Below are positions 37,082-46,326 of a stretch of 55,862 nucleotides of DNA, piece by piece (position 1 is the stretch's first letter; every line of letters starts with the position of its first letter). A model generated the notes under the pieces. That model was not told the DNA's origin. It made no database searches and was given only the letters and a program-made list of their open reading frames with translations. The DNA lies in NCBI GenBank assembly GCA_015491815.1, contig WFVC01000161.1, positions 1 through 55,862 on the forward strand, written 5' to 3'. The stretch comes from Gammaproteobacteria bacterium (GTDB lineage: Bacteria; Pseudomonadota; Gammaproteobacteria; UBA6429; Thiohalophilaceae). Made by a program: the position numbers and the translations under genes.

Positions 37082-37948
37082 TTATTCAATATTCTGCACC
37101 TGTTCGCGCATTTGTTCGATTAACACTTTCATATCCACCGAGGCGCGAGTGCTGTCGATGTGAACGGACTTGGATCCCAGAGTATTGGCTTCGCGATTGA
37201 GTTCCTGCATGAGAAAGTCCAGTCGCCGGCCGACAGGCTGTTTGTCGGTAAGCACCCGGCGGACTTCGTCGAGGTGCAAACTCAAACGATCCAGCTCTTC
37301 ATCCACGTCGGTCTTGTTGGCGAGCAGCACGATTTCCTGCTCCAGCCGCTCGGCGTCCAGTTCAAGGCCGGCCTGCTGCAGACGCGCCTGCAGCTTCTCG
37401 CGCCAGGCCTGCATGATTTCCGGCATTTTCGCCCGCATCTGCGCGACGATCTCGCGCATGGCCGTACAACGTTGCTCGATCACGGCGGCCAGTTTCTCGC
37501 CTTCGCGTTCGCGGGCGGCAATGAGATCGCTCAACCCGGTATCGAGTAGCTCAGTCACGGCGGCGAACAGGTGCTCCTGATCCACGCTACGGGTTTGCAG
37601 CACGCCGGGCCAGCGCAGGATTTCCAGTGAATTGACCGGCGCACTGTCGTAAAGAATGTGATCGATTTCACGGCTGGCGTCGGAGATGCGCTTCACCATC
37701 GCCAGATCCAGTTGCAGTTCGTCCCCGGCCGCTTCGGGCGACTGGTAACGCAGGTTGCATTCGAGCTTGCCCCGACTCAGACGCCCGGAAATCGCGGCGC
37801 GCAGTTGCGGTTCCAGAGCGCGCAGTTCTTCCGGCAGGCGAAAACTCATATCGAGAAAACGCTGGTTGACGCTGCGGAGCTCCAGCACCAGATTGCCAAA
37901 ATCCCCCGCTGATTCCTGACGGGAAAATGCTGTCATACTGCGAACCAT
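37082..37948 (-). CDS. YicC family endoribonuclease
   Basis: 288 residues. N-terminal MVRSMTAFSRQES and the C-terminal KTDVDEELDRLSLHLDEV and LDFLMQELNREANTLGSKS are the two conserved YicC blocks. E. coli YicC is an endoribonuclease involved in small-RNA turnover. ATG 37948 follows GAGGAG. Divergent from the kinase gene at 38140. Confidence 0.93.
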   Translation of the reverse strand: MVRSMTAFSRQESAGDFGNLVLELRSVNQRFLDMSFRLPEELRALEPQLRAAISGRLSRGKLECNLRYQSPEAAGDELQLDLAMVKRISDASREIDHILYDSAPVNSLEILRWPGVLQTRSVDQEHLFAAVTELLDTGLSDLIAAREREGEKLAAVIEQRCTAMREIVAQMRAKMPEIMQAWREKLQARLQQAGLELDAERLEQEIVLLANKTDVDEELDRLSLHLDEVRRVLTDKQPVGRRLDFLMQELNREANTLGSKSVHIDSTRASVDMKVLIEQMREQVQNIE

Positions 37949-38139
37949 AAAATACTCCTCTTGCCAATCAATAATAATCCTTTTGATAACACCGATTTGC
38001 GAGCCAGCGCGCGAACCCTGCCGAAGGTCGTACTATATCAGGCGGGAATTTCGTGGCATCCTTCGCTCACCATTTAACCAGCATTTTCTGAATATGCTAA
38101 TCTTGAATGTAATCAGGGCGTTGAGCAAGACAAATAAAT

Positions 38140-39042
38140 ATGGCAAAAATTGAAAACGAATTACCCGCCGGCACTCGCGTTGACGAGTACACCATTGTAC
38201 AGACGCTGGGCGGCGGCGGTTTCAGTATTGTCTATCTGGCCAGCGACAGCCGGGGTGAACAGGTGGTGCTCAAGGAGTACATGCCCGCCAAGATCGCCAA
38301 TCGGGATGATTCACACAGCGTCATCGCCAGCAAGGAATCCTACGCCGACCGTTTCGCGCACGGCCAGCGGCTGTTTTTTCAGGAAGCCGGCGCGCTGGGC
38401 AACCTCAAGCATCCCAACATCGTCAACGTAATCAATTTTTTCCGCGCCAATGGCACGGTGTATATGGTGATGGAATACGAGGAAGGCTATAACCTGCAGA
38501 ATTACATCGTTCGTCATAAGGGCAAGCTCAGCGAAACCTTCATTCTCACCGTGTTTCTGCCCCTGCTCGACGGCCTCAAAACCATCCACGAAAACGGCCT
38601 GCTGCATCTGGACATCAAGCCGGGCAATATCCATCTGCGCCAGGGCGCCAGCCCCCTGCTGCTGGACTTTGGCGCAGTGCATGAAATGATGCACACTCGT
38701 CAGTTTCAGCCGAATCAGGTGGTCACCCCCGGCTATTCGCCCATCGAACAGCTCGATCCCGGCGGCTATGTCGGCCCCTGGACCGATATTTACGCCATCG
38801 GCGCGACCATGCGCACCTGCATGGCCGGCAGCCCGCCGCCGCCCTCGACCAAACGCCGGGAGCGCGACACCATGAAAACCGCGCTCAGCGCGTTCAAGAA
38901 AAATTATTCCGCCTCCCTGCTCGAAGCGGTGGACTGGGCCATGGAAGTCGATCCCATCCTGCGCCCGCAGAACCTCGAACAGTTGATCGAAGTCCTGAAT
39001 CTCAGCGCCGCTAAACTGCAGCAGGCCAGCGAGGCGTCCTGA
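38140..39042 (+). CDS. Ser/Thr protein kinase (Hanks type)
   Basis: 300 residues, no membrane helix, so cytosolic. Glycine loop GGGGFS (24-29), ATP lysine K45 in VVLKEY, catalytic loop HLDIKPGN (156-163, D158), DFG 176-178 and the activation segment TPGYSPIEQ. The arginine of the usual HRD is a leucine, so it is a non-RD kinase. It overlaps the phosphatase gene in TGATG, and both likely share substrates. Targets unknown. Confidence 0.93.
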   Translation: MAKIENELPAGTRVDEYTIVQTLGGGGFSIVYLASDSRGEQVVLKEYMPAKIANRDDSHSVIASKESYADRFAHGQRLFFQEAGALGNLKHPNIVNVINFFRANGTVYMVMEYEEGYNLQNYIVRHKGKLSETFILTVFLPLLDGLKTIHENGLLHLDIKPGNIHLRQGASPLLLDFGAVHEMMHTRQFQPNQVVTPGYSPIEQLDPGGYVGPWTDIYAIGATMRTCMAGSPPPPSTKRRERDTMKTALSAFKKNYSASLLEAVDWAMEVDPILRPQNLEQLIEVLNLSAAKLQQASEAS

Positions 39043-39938
39043 TGCAAATTGAAATCGGCCGCACCAGCCGACTCGGCAACCGCCGCGTCAATCAGGACCG
39101 GATCGAGATCATCGAGACCCCGGCCGGTGTGGTGCTGGTGCTGGGTGACGGGCTCGGCGGCAAGCCCGGTGGCGATCTGGCCGCGCAAACTCTGGTGGAT
39201 ACAGTCAGCGAGGAGCTGGCTCTGAACCCCCTGCCGGCGGAAAATCCCGAAGCCTTCCTGCGCGAACTGCTGCGCCGCGCGCATCATAAAATTCTGATCA
39301 CCGGGCAGGAACAGCACCCGCCCATGCAACCGGGCACCACCGCCGTGATCTGTCTGATTCAAAACGGCAAGGTCTGGTGGGCGCATGCCGGTGACAGCCG
39401 CCTTTACCTGTTCCGTAATGGTCTGCCCCTGTATCGCACCACCGATCATTCCTATGTGGAGCAGCTTTATCAGGAAGGCCGGATTTCCCTGAAAAAACTG
39501 CAAAGCCACCCGATGCGCAACTACGTTACCCAGTGTCTCGGACTTTCAAGCCACACCCCCGAGATTACGACGAACAAGGGCGTGGCCATCAAGGAAGGTG
39601 ATGTACTGCTGCTCTGCTCGGACGGCTTCTGGGATCCGCTGGACGAGGCGCAGATGGGGCCGATACTGGCGGAGGAAAAACTGAATCTGGCGCTGAACAG
39701 TCTGGCCGAACGCGCCGAGGCCGCCAGCTATCCGAAAAGTGACAACGCCACCGCCGTAGCCATGCGGATTATCTCCCTGCAGCAGATCCAGCCGTCCCCG
39801 GCGCCACGACAGCGGGCGACGGCGAAACCACGGCCAAACAACGCGGAGTCGGATTCACCGCTGGATACTGCGATCGATGAAATCCAGCGCGCGATTCGTG
39901 AATATGACTACGAAATGAAACAGGATAACAATAAATAA
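39042..39938 (+). CDS. PP2C-family protein phosphatase
   Basis: 298 residues. Metal-binding motifs NRRVNQDR (13-20), LGDGLGGKPGGD (34-45), GTTAVICL, AHAGDSRLYLF, LCSDGFWD and KSDNATAV are all present, so an active Mn/Mg phosphatase is expected. The C-terminal 45 residues are charged and low complexity. It should reverse the work of the adjacent kinase. Confidence 0.93.
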   Translation: MQIEIGRTSRLGNRRVNQDRIEIIETPAGVVLVLGDGLGGKPGGDLAAQTLVDTVSEELALNPLPAENPEAFLRELLRRAHHKILITGQEQHPPMQPGTTAVICLIQNGKVWWAHAGDSRLYLFRNGLPLYRTTDHSYVEQLYQEGRISLKKLQSHPMRNYVTQCLGLSSHTPEITTNKGVAIKEGDVLLLCSDGFWDPLDEAQMGPILAEEKLNLALNSLAERAEAASYPKSDNATAVAMRIISLQQIQPSPAPRQRATAKPRPNNAESDSPLDTAIDEIQRAIREYDYEMKQDNNK

Positions 39939-39949
39939 GGCCGGCGCTC

Positions 39950-39977
39950 TTTATCGCTGCGGCGGACGCGCTATAAT
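39950..39977 (+). promoter_or_regulatory. Possible promoter of rph-rdgB
   Basis: TATAAT at 39972-39977, 35 bases before the rph ATG; a weak TTTATC at 39950 serves as -35 with a 16-base gap. Only the -10 is convincing. Confidence 0.35.
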
Positions 39978-40012
39978 CGCCCGCTTTACTTTGTCCCACA
40001 GGAATTCCCGTC

Positions 40013-40732
40013 ATGTCCAATCGTCCCAGCGGCCGCGCCAATAATGAACTGCGTCCGGTTACCCTCACCCGCCACTACACCAAACACGCCGAAGGTTCGG
40101 TGCTGGTTGAATGCGGCGATACCAAGGTACTTTGCACCGCCAGCGTCAGCACCCGGGTGCCCAGCTTTTTACGCGGCAAGGAACAGGGCTGGGTAACCGC
40201 CGAATACGGCATGCTGCCGCGCTCCACCGGCGAACGTATGAGCCGGGAAGCGGCGCGCGGCAAACAGGGTGGACGCACCATGGAAATCCAGCGTCTGATT
40301 GGCCGTTCGCTGCGCGCGGCGGTGGATCTTAAGGCGCTGGGTGAAAACAGCATCGCGCTGGACTGCGATGTAATTCAGGCCGATGGCGGCACCCGCACCG
40401 CCTCCATTACCGGCGCCTGGGTGGCGCTGGTCGATGCGCTTCGTTATATGCAGGAAAATAAAATCATTAAAACCGATCCACTGGTCGCGCAAATCGCCGC
40501 CATCTCGGTCGGCATTTACAAAGGCGAGCCGGTGATGGATCTGGATTATCCGGAAGACTGCGACTGCGAAACGGATATGAATCTGGTCATGAATGACAAG
40601 GGCGGATTCATCGAAGTGCAGGGCACCGCCGAAGGCGCGGCCTTTGACAGCGACGAACTCAACGCCATGCTCGGGCTGGGTAAGGACGCCATCACCCGGC
40701 TCATGGAAATACAGCGTAAGGCTCTGGGGTAA
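40013..40732 (+). CDS. rph: Ribonuclease PH
   Basis: 239 residues; phosphorolytic 3'-to-5' exoribonuclease that trims tRNA 3' ends. [20 protein letters not shown] at the start, [31 protein letters not shown] and [18 protein letters not shown] are the phosphate and catalytic blocks. Full length with the C-terminal [10 protein letters not shown] region, so unlike the frameshifted E. coli K-12 gene. AGGAA precedes the ATG. Confidence 0.96.
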   Translation: MSNRPSGRANNELRPVTLTRHYTKHAEGSVLVECGDTKVLCTASVSTRVPSFLRGKEQGWVTAEYGMLPRSTGERMSREAARGKQGGRTMEIQRLIGRSLRAAVDLKALGENSIALDCDVIQADGGTRTASITGAWVALVDALRYMQENKIIKTDPLVAQIAAISVGIYKGEPVMDLDYPEDCDCETDMNLVMNDKGGFIEVQGTAEGAAFDSDELNAMLGLGKDAITRLMEIQRKALG

Positions 40733-40737
40733 ACAGC

Positions 40738-41337
40738 ATGAAAAAAATCGTACTGGCCAGCAATAACAAAGGCAAGGTGCGCGAGATCAACCAGATCCTC
40801 GCCGATCTGGATATCAGCGTTCTGCCTCAGTCAGAATTCAATATTGATGAGGTAGAGGAAACCGGCCTGACCTTTGTTGAAAATGCGATTCTCAAGGCGC
40901 GCAACGCCGCCGAGCAATCCGGCCTGCCGGCGATTGCCGATGATTCGGGTATCGAAGTCGACGCCCTCAATGGCGAACCCGGAATTTATTCCGCCCGCTA
41001 TGCCGGCGTCGGCGCCTCAGATGAAGACAACCTGCAAAAATTACTGAACGCCCTGCAGGATGTGCCCGACGAAAAACGCACGGCGCGTTTTCAATGTCTG
41101 ATGGTTTACATGCGCCATGCCAACGATCCCACCCCGCTCATTTGTCAGGGCGTCTGGGAGGGCATCATTACCCGTGAACCACAGGGCGAAAACGGCTTTG
41201 GCTATGATCCGGTTTTTTATGTTCCGGATCACAACTGTACCTCGGCGCAGTTATCAGCCGAGGTAAAAAATGCATTGAGCCATCGCGGGCAGGCGCTACG
41301 GTTGCTGGTGGAACAGCTTGGGCGCACGCATCACTGA
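40738..41337 (+). CDS. rdgB: XTP/dITP diphosphatase RdgB
   Basis: 199 residues; removes non-canonical purine nucleotides such as dITP and [15 protein letters not shown] (7-18), [13 protein letters not shown] and [12 protein letters not shown] are conserved; [10 protein letters not shown] closes the fold. Five bases after rph in one operon. Confidence 0.95.
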   Translation: MKKIVLASNNKGKVREINQILADLDISVLPQSEFNIDEVEETGLTFVENAILKARNAAEQSGLPAIADDSGIEVDALNGEPGIYSARYAGVGASDEDNLQKLLNALQDVPDEKRTARFQCLMVYMRHANDPTPLICQGVWEGIITREPQGENGFGYDPVFYVPDHNCTSAQLSAEVKNALSHRGQALRLLVEQLGRTHH

Positions 41338-41356
41338 TACAGAAACCGGGTTTTAT

Positions 41357-41489
41357 CGCGGAGAACGCAGAGGCGCAAAGAATCAGAAAAGCGGTTGATT
41401 GATGCTATTCATGCCGGTTTATAAATGGGCTGCGCCTGTTTTCAAAAATTATTTTACCTCTGCGTCTTTGCGCCTCTGCGTTCTCCGCG
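41357..41489. repeat. Repeat element C2 (133 bp)
   Basis: Perfect 24-bp inverted arms: CGCGGAGAACGCAGAGGCGC onward (41357-41380) and the exact inverse at 41466-41489, enclosing an 85-bp spacer. A related imperfect pair is at 9639-9772, and a single stretch CCGCAGAGAAC at about 33100. Non-coding, between rdgB and hemW. Confidence 0.75.
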
Positions 41490-41515
41490 TTTAATTCATA
41501 CCCTTTACTATTACT

Positions 41516-42673
41516 ATGTTTCATTTTTCTTCTCTGCCCCCACTGTCACTCTACATCCATTTCCCCTGGTGCGTACGCAAGTGTCCCTACTGCGATTTCA
41601 ATTCTCATGCCGTCAAAGATCACATTCCCGAAACAGAATATATCAATGCCCTGATTGCCGATCTGGAACAGGAACTGCCATTGGTCTGGGGTCGTCCCCT
41701 CAGTAGTATTTTTCTCGGCGGCGGCACCCCCAGTCTGTTTTCGCCTGAGGCGCTGGATACCTTGTTCAGCGCCCTGCGCGCGCGTCTGGCTTTTACCCCC
41801 GATATCGAAATCACCTTGGAAGCCAATCCCGGAACCACTGAACGATCACGTTTTCATGAGTACCGGCGCATCGGCATCAACCGCCTGTCGATTGGCGTAC
41901 AAAGTTTTAATGATGATCAGCTGCGCACGCTCGGGCGCATTCATAATCGCCGCGATGCCTGCGATGCCGCCGAAGCCGCCCACGCCGCCGGACTGGATAA
42001 TTTCAATCTGGATCTCATGTTCGCCCTGCCGCAACAAACGCCGGCGCAGGCGCTGGCCGATATTGATGAGGCGCTGGCGCTGGAACCCGCTCATATTTCC
42101 TGGTATCAACTCACCATCGAACCCAATACCCTGTTTCATCAGCAACCGCCGACACTACCGGATGATGAACACAGCTGGGAGATGCAGCAACAGGGGAAGG
42201 AAAAACTGGCGGCGGCAGGCTATACTCAATATGAGGTTTCCGCCTATGCGCGAGAAGCGCAGTGCCGACATAATCTTAACTACTGGCGTTTCGGCGACTA
42301 CCTCGGGATCGGCGCGGGCGCACATGGAAAAATAACCCGCGCGGATACACAGACTATTCAACGGCGCTGGAAAATAAAACAACCGGCAGCCTATTTACAA
42401 CATGCAGGCGGTGAAAAACAGTGGGGTGGAATGCAGGTACTTTCAGAAAATGATGCCGTGCTTGAATTTATGATGAATGCACTACGTCTGCCACAGGGTT
42501 TCTCCTCTGAGCTGTTTACACAACACACCGGCTTGCCTTTTGATATTCTTCAACAAGCCTTAAACCGGGCGAAAGAATCCGGCTGGATTCAACAGAATAA
42601 TAACCACCTTAGTCCCACCCACGACGGACAGCGTTTTTTAAATAATTTACTTGGACTGTTTTTAACAGACTGA
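41516..42673 (+). CDS. hemW: HemW, radical SAM heme chaperone
   Basis: 385 residues. It is related to coproporphyrinogen III oxidase HemN but binds heme and delivers it. Radical SAM cysteines C19, C23 and C26 (CVRKCPYCDF), GGGTPSLF and GVQSFNDDQL are visible. The HemN-type extra N-terminal residues are missing, so HemW rather than HemN. Heme delivery fits the cbb3 and cytochrome content of the window. No clear ribosome site. Confidence 0.9.
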   Translation: MFHFSSLPPLSLYIHFPWCVRKCPYCDFNSHAVKDHIPETEYINALIADLEQELPLVWGRPLSSIFLGGGTPSLFSPEALDTLFSALRARLAFTPDIEITLEANPGTTERSRFHEYRRIGINRLSIGVQSFNDDQLRTLGRIHNRRDACDAAEAAHAAGLDNFNLDLMFALPQQTPAQALADIDEALALEPAHISWYQLTIEPNTLFHQQPPTLPDDEHSWEMQQQGKEKLAAAGYTQYEVSAYAREAQCRHNLNYWRFGDYLGIGAGAHGKITRADTQTIQRRWKIKQPAAYLQHAGGEKQWGGMQVLSENDAVLEFMMNALRLPQGFSSELFTQHTGLPFDILQQALNRAKESGWIQQNNNHLSPTHDGQRFLNNLLGLFLTD

Positions 42674-42687
42674 CGCCGAGGTACGCT

Positions 42688-42948
42688 ATGAATAAAAGCG
42701 AAACGCCCTACCACCCCATTCCCTGTGCAGAATATTCACGCTATGAATGTGCAATTGTGCAAAATCAGCGCTTACGACTGGCATGGGATGACGGCTCAAA
42801 TCTATTACAATTACATCGCGTCAAACCACTGGATCTTTTTACCCGCGCCAGTGAAGAGTTTATTGTTATCCTTGACGAAGAAAACCGGCAACATCAGGTT
42901 CGACTGGATTATATTATTCATTGCACCGTACTCGACGAGTTCGGTTAA
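42688..42948 (+). CDS. rof: Rho-binding antiterminator Rof (YaeO family)
   Basis: 86 residues; E. coli Rof binds Rho and blocks its RNA loading. The pattern YHPIPCAEYSRYECA, then LAWDDG, KPLDLFTRASEEFIVIL and a final beta segment VRLDYI is the family layout. GAGGT six bases upstream of the ATG. Confidence 0.82.
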   Translation: MNKSETPYHPIPCAEYSRYECAIVQNQRLRLAWDDGSNLLQLHRVKPLDLFTRASEEFIVILDEENRQHQVRLDYIIHCTVLDEFG

Positions 42949-42974
42949 GAAAAATAATCTGTATTCGTGCAGGC

Positions 42975-43346
42975 ATGTCGGTCGATAGCAAACTAAAAAA
43001 TATCACTCCCTATATCACCCGCGATCACTCTGAAATCCGCGAGCTGATTCATCCCGGCATACATGGCAACCGGGCGCAAAGCCTTGCCGAGGCCGTGGTT
43101 AAACCCGGCGCAACCACCCGACTGCATCGACACCGGCAAAGCGAAGAAATTTATCACATCACTCAGGGGCAGGGCCGAATGCGGCTCGCGAATGAAATTT
43201 TCAATGTCAGCCCCGGCGACAGCATTTGCATCCCGCCCGGGGTTGCGCACTGTATTGAAAACATCGGCGGCACAAATTTACGTTTACTCTGCATGTGTTC
43301 GCCCGCCTATTCACACGATGATACTGAACTGCTGGAAGTGGAATAA
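42975..43346 (+). CDS. Cupin-domain protein
   Basis: 123 residues. The cupin barrel has metal ligands HRHRQSEE and GDSICIPPGVAHCIEN. The substrate cannot be named. ATG 42975 is chosen over an upstream start within rof. Followed by the ROK gene after 5 bases, so co-transcribed. Confidence 0.8.
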   Translation: MSVDSKLKNITPYITRDHSEIRELIHPGIHGNRAQSLAEAVVKPGATTRLHRHRQSEEIYHITQGQGRMRLANEIFNVSPGDSICIPPGVAHCIENIGGTNLRLLCMCSPAYSHDDTELLEVE

Positions 43347-43351
43347 ACGCC

Positions 43352-44260
43352 ATGCGCATCGGTATTGATCTGGGCGGCACAAAAATAGAAGGCATCGCAC
43401 TCGATAATGCCGGCGGGGAATTATTTCGCCAACGCATTCCCACGCCGCAACATGATTATGCCGCAACCCTTCAGGCGATAAGCAGGCTTGTTCAGCAGAT
43501 TGAAAAACAATGCCGACAAACCGGCAGCGTTGGTATTGGCATTCCCGGCGCGGTGTCACCGGCAAGCGGCAATATCAAAAACGCCAATTCCACCTGGCTG
43601 ATTGGCCGGCCCATGCAACAGGATCTGGAAACACAGTTGGCGCGCCCGGTGCGCATCGCCAACGATGCCAACTGCTTTGCCGTTTCGGAAGCCTCCGATG
43701 GTGCGGGAGCGGATGCGCGCATCGTCTTTGGCGTGATTATCGGCACCGGCGCCGGTGCGGGGATCTGCATTGATAGGAAGCCACTGACAGGCTGCAATGC
43801 AATCAGCGGCGAATGGGGACACAACCCCCTGCCCTGGCCAGCGACAGCAGAATTACCCGGCCGGCCATGTTACTGCGGCAAACAGGGCTGCATCGAAACC
43901 TGGCTCTCCGGCCCCGGTTTTACCCGCGCATATCAGGAAGCGGGCGGAGAGGCGCAAAATCCACAGGTGATTCTTAAACAAGCGGAACAGGGAAATGAGC
44001 GGGCGGAAAAAGCTTTGCAGGATTATGAAGACCGGCTCGCGCGTTCACTGGCAAGCGTGATTAATATTCTTGATCCCGAGGTTATTATCCTCGGTGGCGG
44101 CATGAGCAACATCCAGCGCCTGTATGAAAATGTTCCCCGTCAATGGGCGCAATACGTTTTTTCTGATCGGGTCGATACCCGGCTATTGCCGCCGATACAC
44201 GGAGATTCCAGCGGCGTACGCGGCGCCGCCTGGCTGTGGCCGAAGAAGGGTTCATCATGA
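43352..44260 (+). CDS. ROK-family sugar kinase (fructokinase-like)
   Basis: 302 residues. ATP site GIDLGGTKIEG (4-14), GIPGAVSPASG, catalytic region NDANCFAVSEA, and the zinc motif CYCGKQGC, all as in ROK kinases. GEWGHNPLPW resembles fructokinase Mak. Fructose or N-acetylglucosamine are both plausible substrates; the exact one is not set by sequence here. Confidence 0.85.
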   Translation: MRIGIDLGGTKIEGIALDNAGGELFRQRIPTPQHDYAATLQAISRLVQQIEKQCRQTGSVGIGIPGAVSPASGNIKNANSTWLIGRPMQQDLETQLARPVRIANDANCFAVSEASDGAGADARIVFGVIIGTGAGAGICIDRKPLTGCNAISGEWGHNPLPWPATAELPGRPCYCGKQGCIETWLSGPGFTRAYQEAGGEAQNPQVILKQAEQGNERAEKALQDYEDRLARSLASVINILDPEVIILGGGMSNIQRLYENVPRQWAQYVFSDRVDTRLLPPIHGDSSGVRGAAWLWPKKGSS

Positions 44261-44299
44261 ACCCTAAATACAACGACCGATGCACCATTTAAGTCAACT

Positions 44300-44491
44300 T
44301 TAGTCCTTACATTTTTTACAAGTATTTAATCCGATAAGAGGATACAGGGGACAAAAATTAAAGAGTCCTGTTAATAAGGGCACCAAACCAACCCAGCCCC
44401 ATGCCGTCTTTGGCCCGACAAAAACCAGACTAATCAGCACCAGCCCAACGATGATCCTTAAAACTTTGTCTATTCCACCTACGTTTTTCAT
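44300..44491 (-). CDS. DUF2892 membrane protein (YgaP-like)
   Basis: 63 residues with two hydrophobic helices (about 10-25 and 29-50) and the motif CPLYPLIGLNTC near the end, typical of the DUF2892 domain that is also fused to rhodanese in YgaP. ATG 44491 has AAGGTGG; GTG 44500 is in frame. Function unknown. Confidence 0.8.
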   Translation of the reverse strand: MKNVGGIDKVLRIIVGLVLISLVFVGPKTAWGWVGLVPLLTGLFNFCPLYPLIGLNTCKKCKD

Positions 44492-44648
44492 CTGCTCCAC
44501 CTTAAATTCAATTAATAATTGCTAATAACAATATCCCGTTTGGCTCACATCTTCAGTGACAAAGTCACATTCAAAACCTGTAAAATAATAGTAGCAAAGG
44601 TTCCTATTGTCCTTATCTGCGCATTAATGCTATCGCATTAAATCAATG

Positions 44649-45683
44649 TCAGCCTGTTTCACGCTCCTCTTTCGCAATCATCCTCCTGTAAAACATACTT
44701 TGTTTCCACGCCCCTCGTATAAATATAAGACCGGGTCTTTCCACGGTTTTATACATTACAGTTGCGATAAACATTGATACCAAAACAGGCGTCAATATTA
44801 TCACCGACGGCATACTGATATTTGCTTCGTACAAGCCCCTAATTATCACATACCCAATATTTTGGTGAATAAGATACAAACTGTATGAAATAGATCCCAG
44901 AAAAATTAATGGGCGCTTTGCAATAAAACCAAGCTTGCCTTTAACAAACAACATAAATACTAGAAAATAAACGCTCACAAGAAATGCAAGCTGTCCATGC
45001 CACAAATATTCTAAAAACAATGCATAAAAAATTATCAGATAATGATAAATTTTTTCATTTTTTGTTATTTTGTAAAAAATAATACCTGCTATAAATAAAT
45101 TCCCATACTCAAGCAATAATGTCATTTTCACAAGATTTGGAATATGAATGCCAAATATATTTTCAACACTCCATGCGGCCGTCATCAATCCAAGCCAAAC
45201 CACACAAACCAGCTCGATTCGCTTTATTATTCCTGTAGCAAAAAGAACAACCATTATCGAATAAAATGATAATTCATATGCCAGTGTCCAATATACACCA
45301 TCAACATTTTTCACATAAAACCATTTTTGCAACATAGTTAAATTAAGCAGCATTTCACTTGCTTCTGTTTCTCTTCCCGGCAAACTAAAAATACTAACTA
45401 TTGTAAACGTAAGTAATATTGCAACCCAATAAGCAGGGAACAACCGGGAGAACCTTGATGCTATAAAGTCTTGCGTGTATTTTGTTTTATTCAGCGTTAA
45501 GAAAATAACAAACCCGCTAATCATAAAAAACAACTGCACCCCGTATTTCCCAATATCGAATGTAAATGGTAATTCCACCTGATGTGTATATAACTCATTA
45601 TACCTTGTTGTATAGTGGTAAAGTACGACCATCATTGCCGCTATTCCTCGCAACGCGTCTAATTCAAACAGTCTGCTCTTCAT
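44649..45683 (-). CDS. Acyltransferase-3 family membrane protein (OafA/NodX-like)
   Basis: 344 residues with about ten membrane helices. LDALRGIAAMMVVLYHYTTR at the start holds the conserved R/H pair; FFMISGFVIFL, RFSRLFPAYW and SISYSLYLIHQNIG are the other family blocks. Such proteins add acetyl or other acyl groups to surface polysaccharides. AT-rich compared with genes before 44300. Likely the start of the polysaccharide island. Confidence 0.88.
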   Translation of the reverse strand: MKSRLFELDALRGIAAMMVVLYHYTTRYNELYTHQVELPFTFDIGKYGVQLFFMISGFVIFLTLNKTKYTQDFIASRFSRLFPAYWVAILLTFTIVSIFSLPGRETEASEMLLNLTMLQKWFYVKNVDGVYWTLAYELSFYSIMVVLFATGIIKRIELVCVVWLGLMTAAWSVENIFGIHIPNLVKMTLLLEYGNLFIAGIIFYKITKNEKIYHYLIIFYALFLEYLWHGQLAFLVSVYFLVFMLFVKGKLGFIAKRPLIFLGSISYSLYLIHQNIGYVIIRGLYEANISMPSVIILTPVLVSMFIATVMYKTVERPGLIFIRGAWKQSMFYRRMIAKEERETG

Positions 45684-46326
45684 CGCTTATAACTCTTTCA
45701 GTCTTTATACTTGAAATTCAGCATTGCACAGTTATCCCGGCACATCCATAACAAACAATTTGCACTTTTCTGGCCGAACTTATTCAATTTATCAGAATTC
45801 TAAATATTTTATATCTGGGGTTCTAACTTATTTTTATATTTCAGACAATGACTCTGAAACTTTTATCTATCTTTCATCTCAAAGAACAACCACTTAAATC
45901 TGCCTGCAAGGCCCTACAACCTTACTCCATCATTTATATTGTTCTTTCCCAAAAAATGAACACATTCCAATTTTGCATAAACACACAGGAAATCATGGCA
46001 TTACGGAAACTTTATCAGGCACGATATCCTATTAAAGGTTAAACAATATCATATTTAACATATGATCAGCTTCCAGATAAACATTCCTGAAATTCAGTTA
46101 ATTTTCGGAATAATTATTAACCAGTATAATCGGAAACTGTTATGTAGATGAAGATTTCAAGTAACAATTACAACTGTGAGAAATCGTTTTTGAAGGTGCG
46201 ATTGGTACTAAGAAATTTATAATTTATACGATTTCACACTTATTAGTTCTGGTGGGATATGAAGCCAAGTGTTTTTTAGGAGGGGCTAACTCTCCTCGGA
46301 TATTACCCGAGGAGAGTCACGGCTAA
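45684..46326. other. AT-rich gap downstream of the PKD lipoprotein
   Basis: 643 bases between the acyltransferase start and the stop of the PKD lipoprotein. It holds the acyltransferase promoter region and one strong hairpin (46289-46317). The longest plus-strand frame (45848-46042) has no ribosome site and looks random. Nothing else recognised. Confidence 0.6.
46289..46317 (-). terminator. Hairpin downstream of the PKD lipoprotein
   Basis: Perfect 11-bp stem ACTCTCCTCGG / CCGAGGAGAGT with a 7-base loop, ten bases past the stop codon. Strong GC stem, but no U-run follows on the minus strand. Confidence 0.55.

Noticed and set aside
45848-46042. 64-codon frame in the gap
   Set aside because: No ribosome site, no recognisable composition or family, flanked by AT-rich non-coding sequence.
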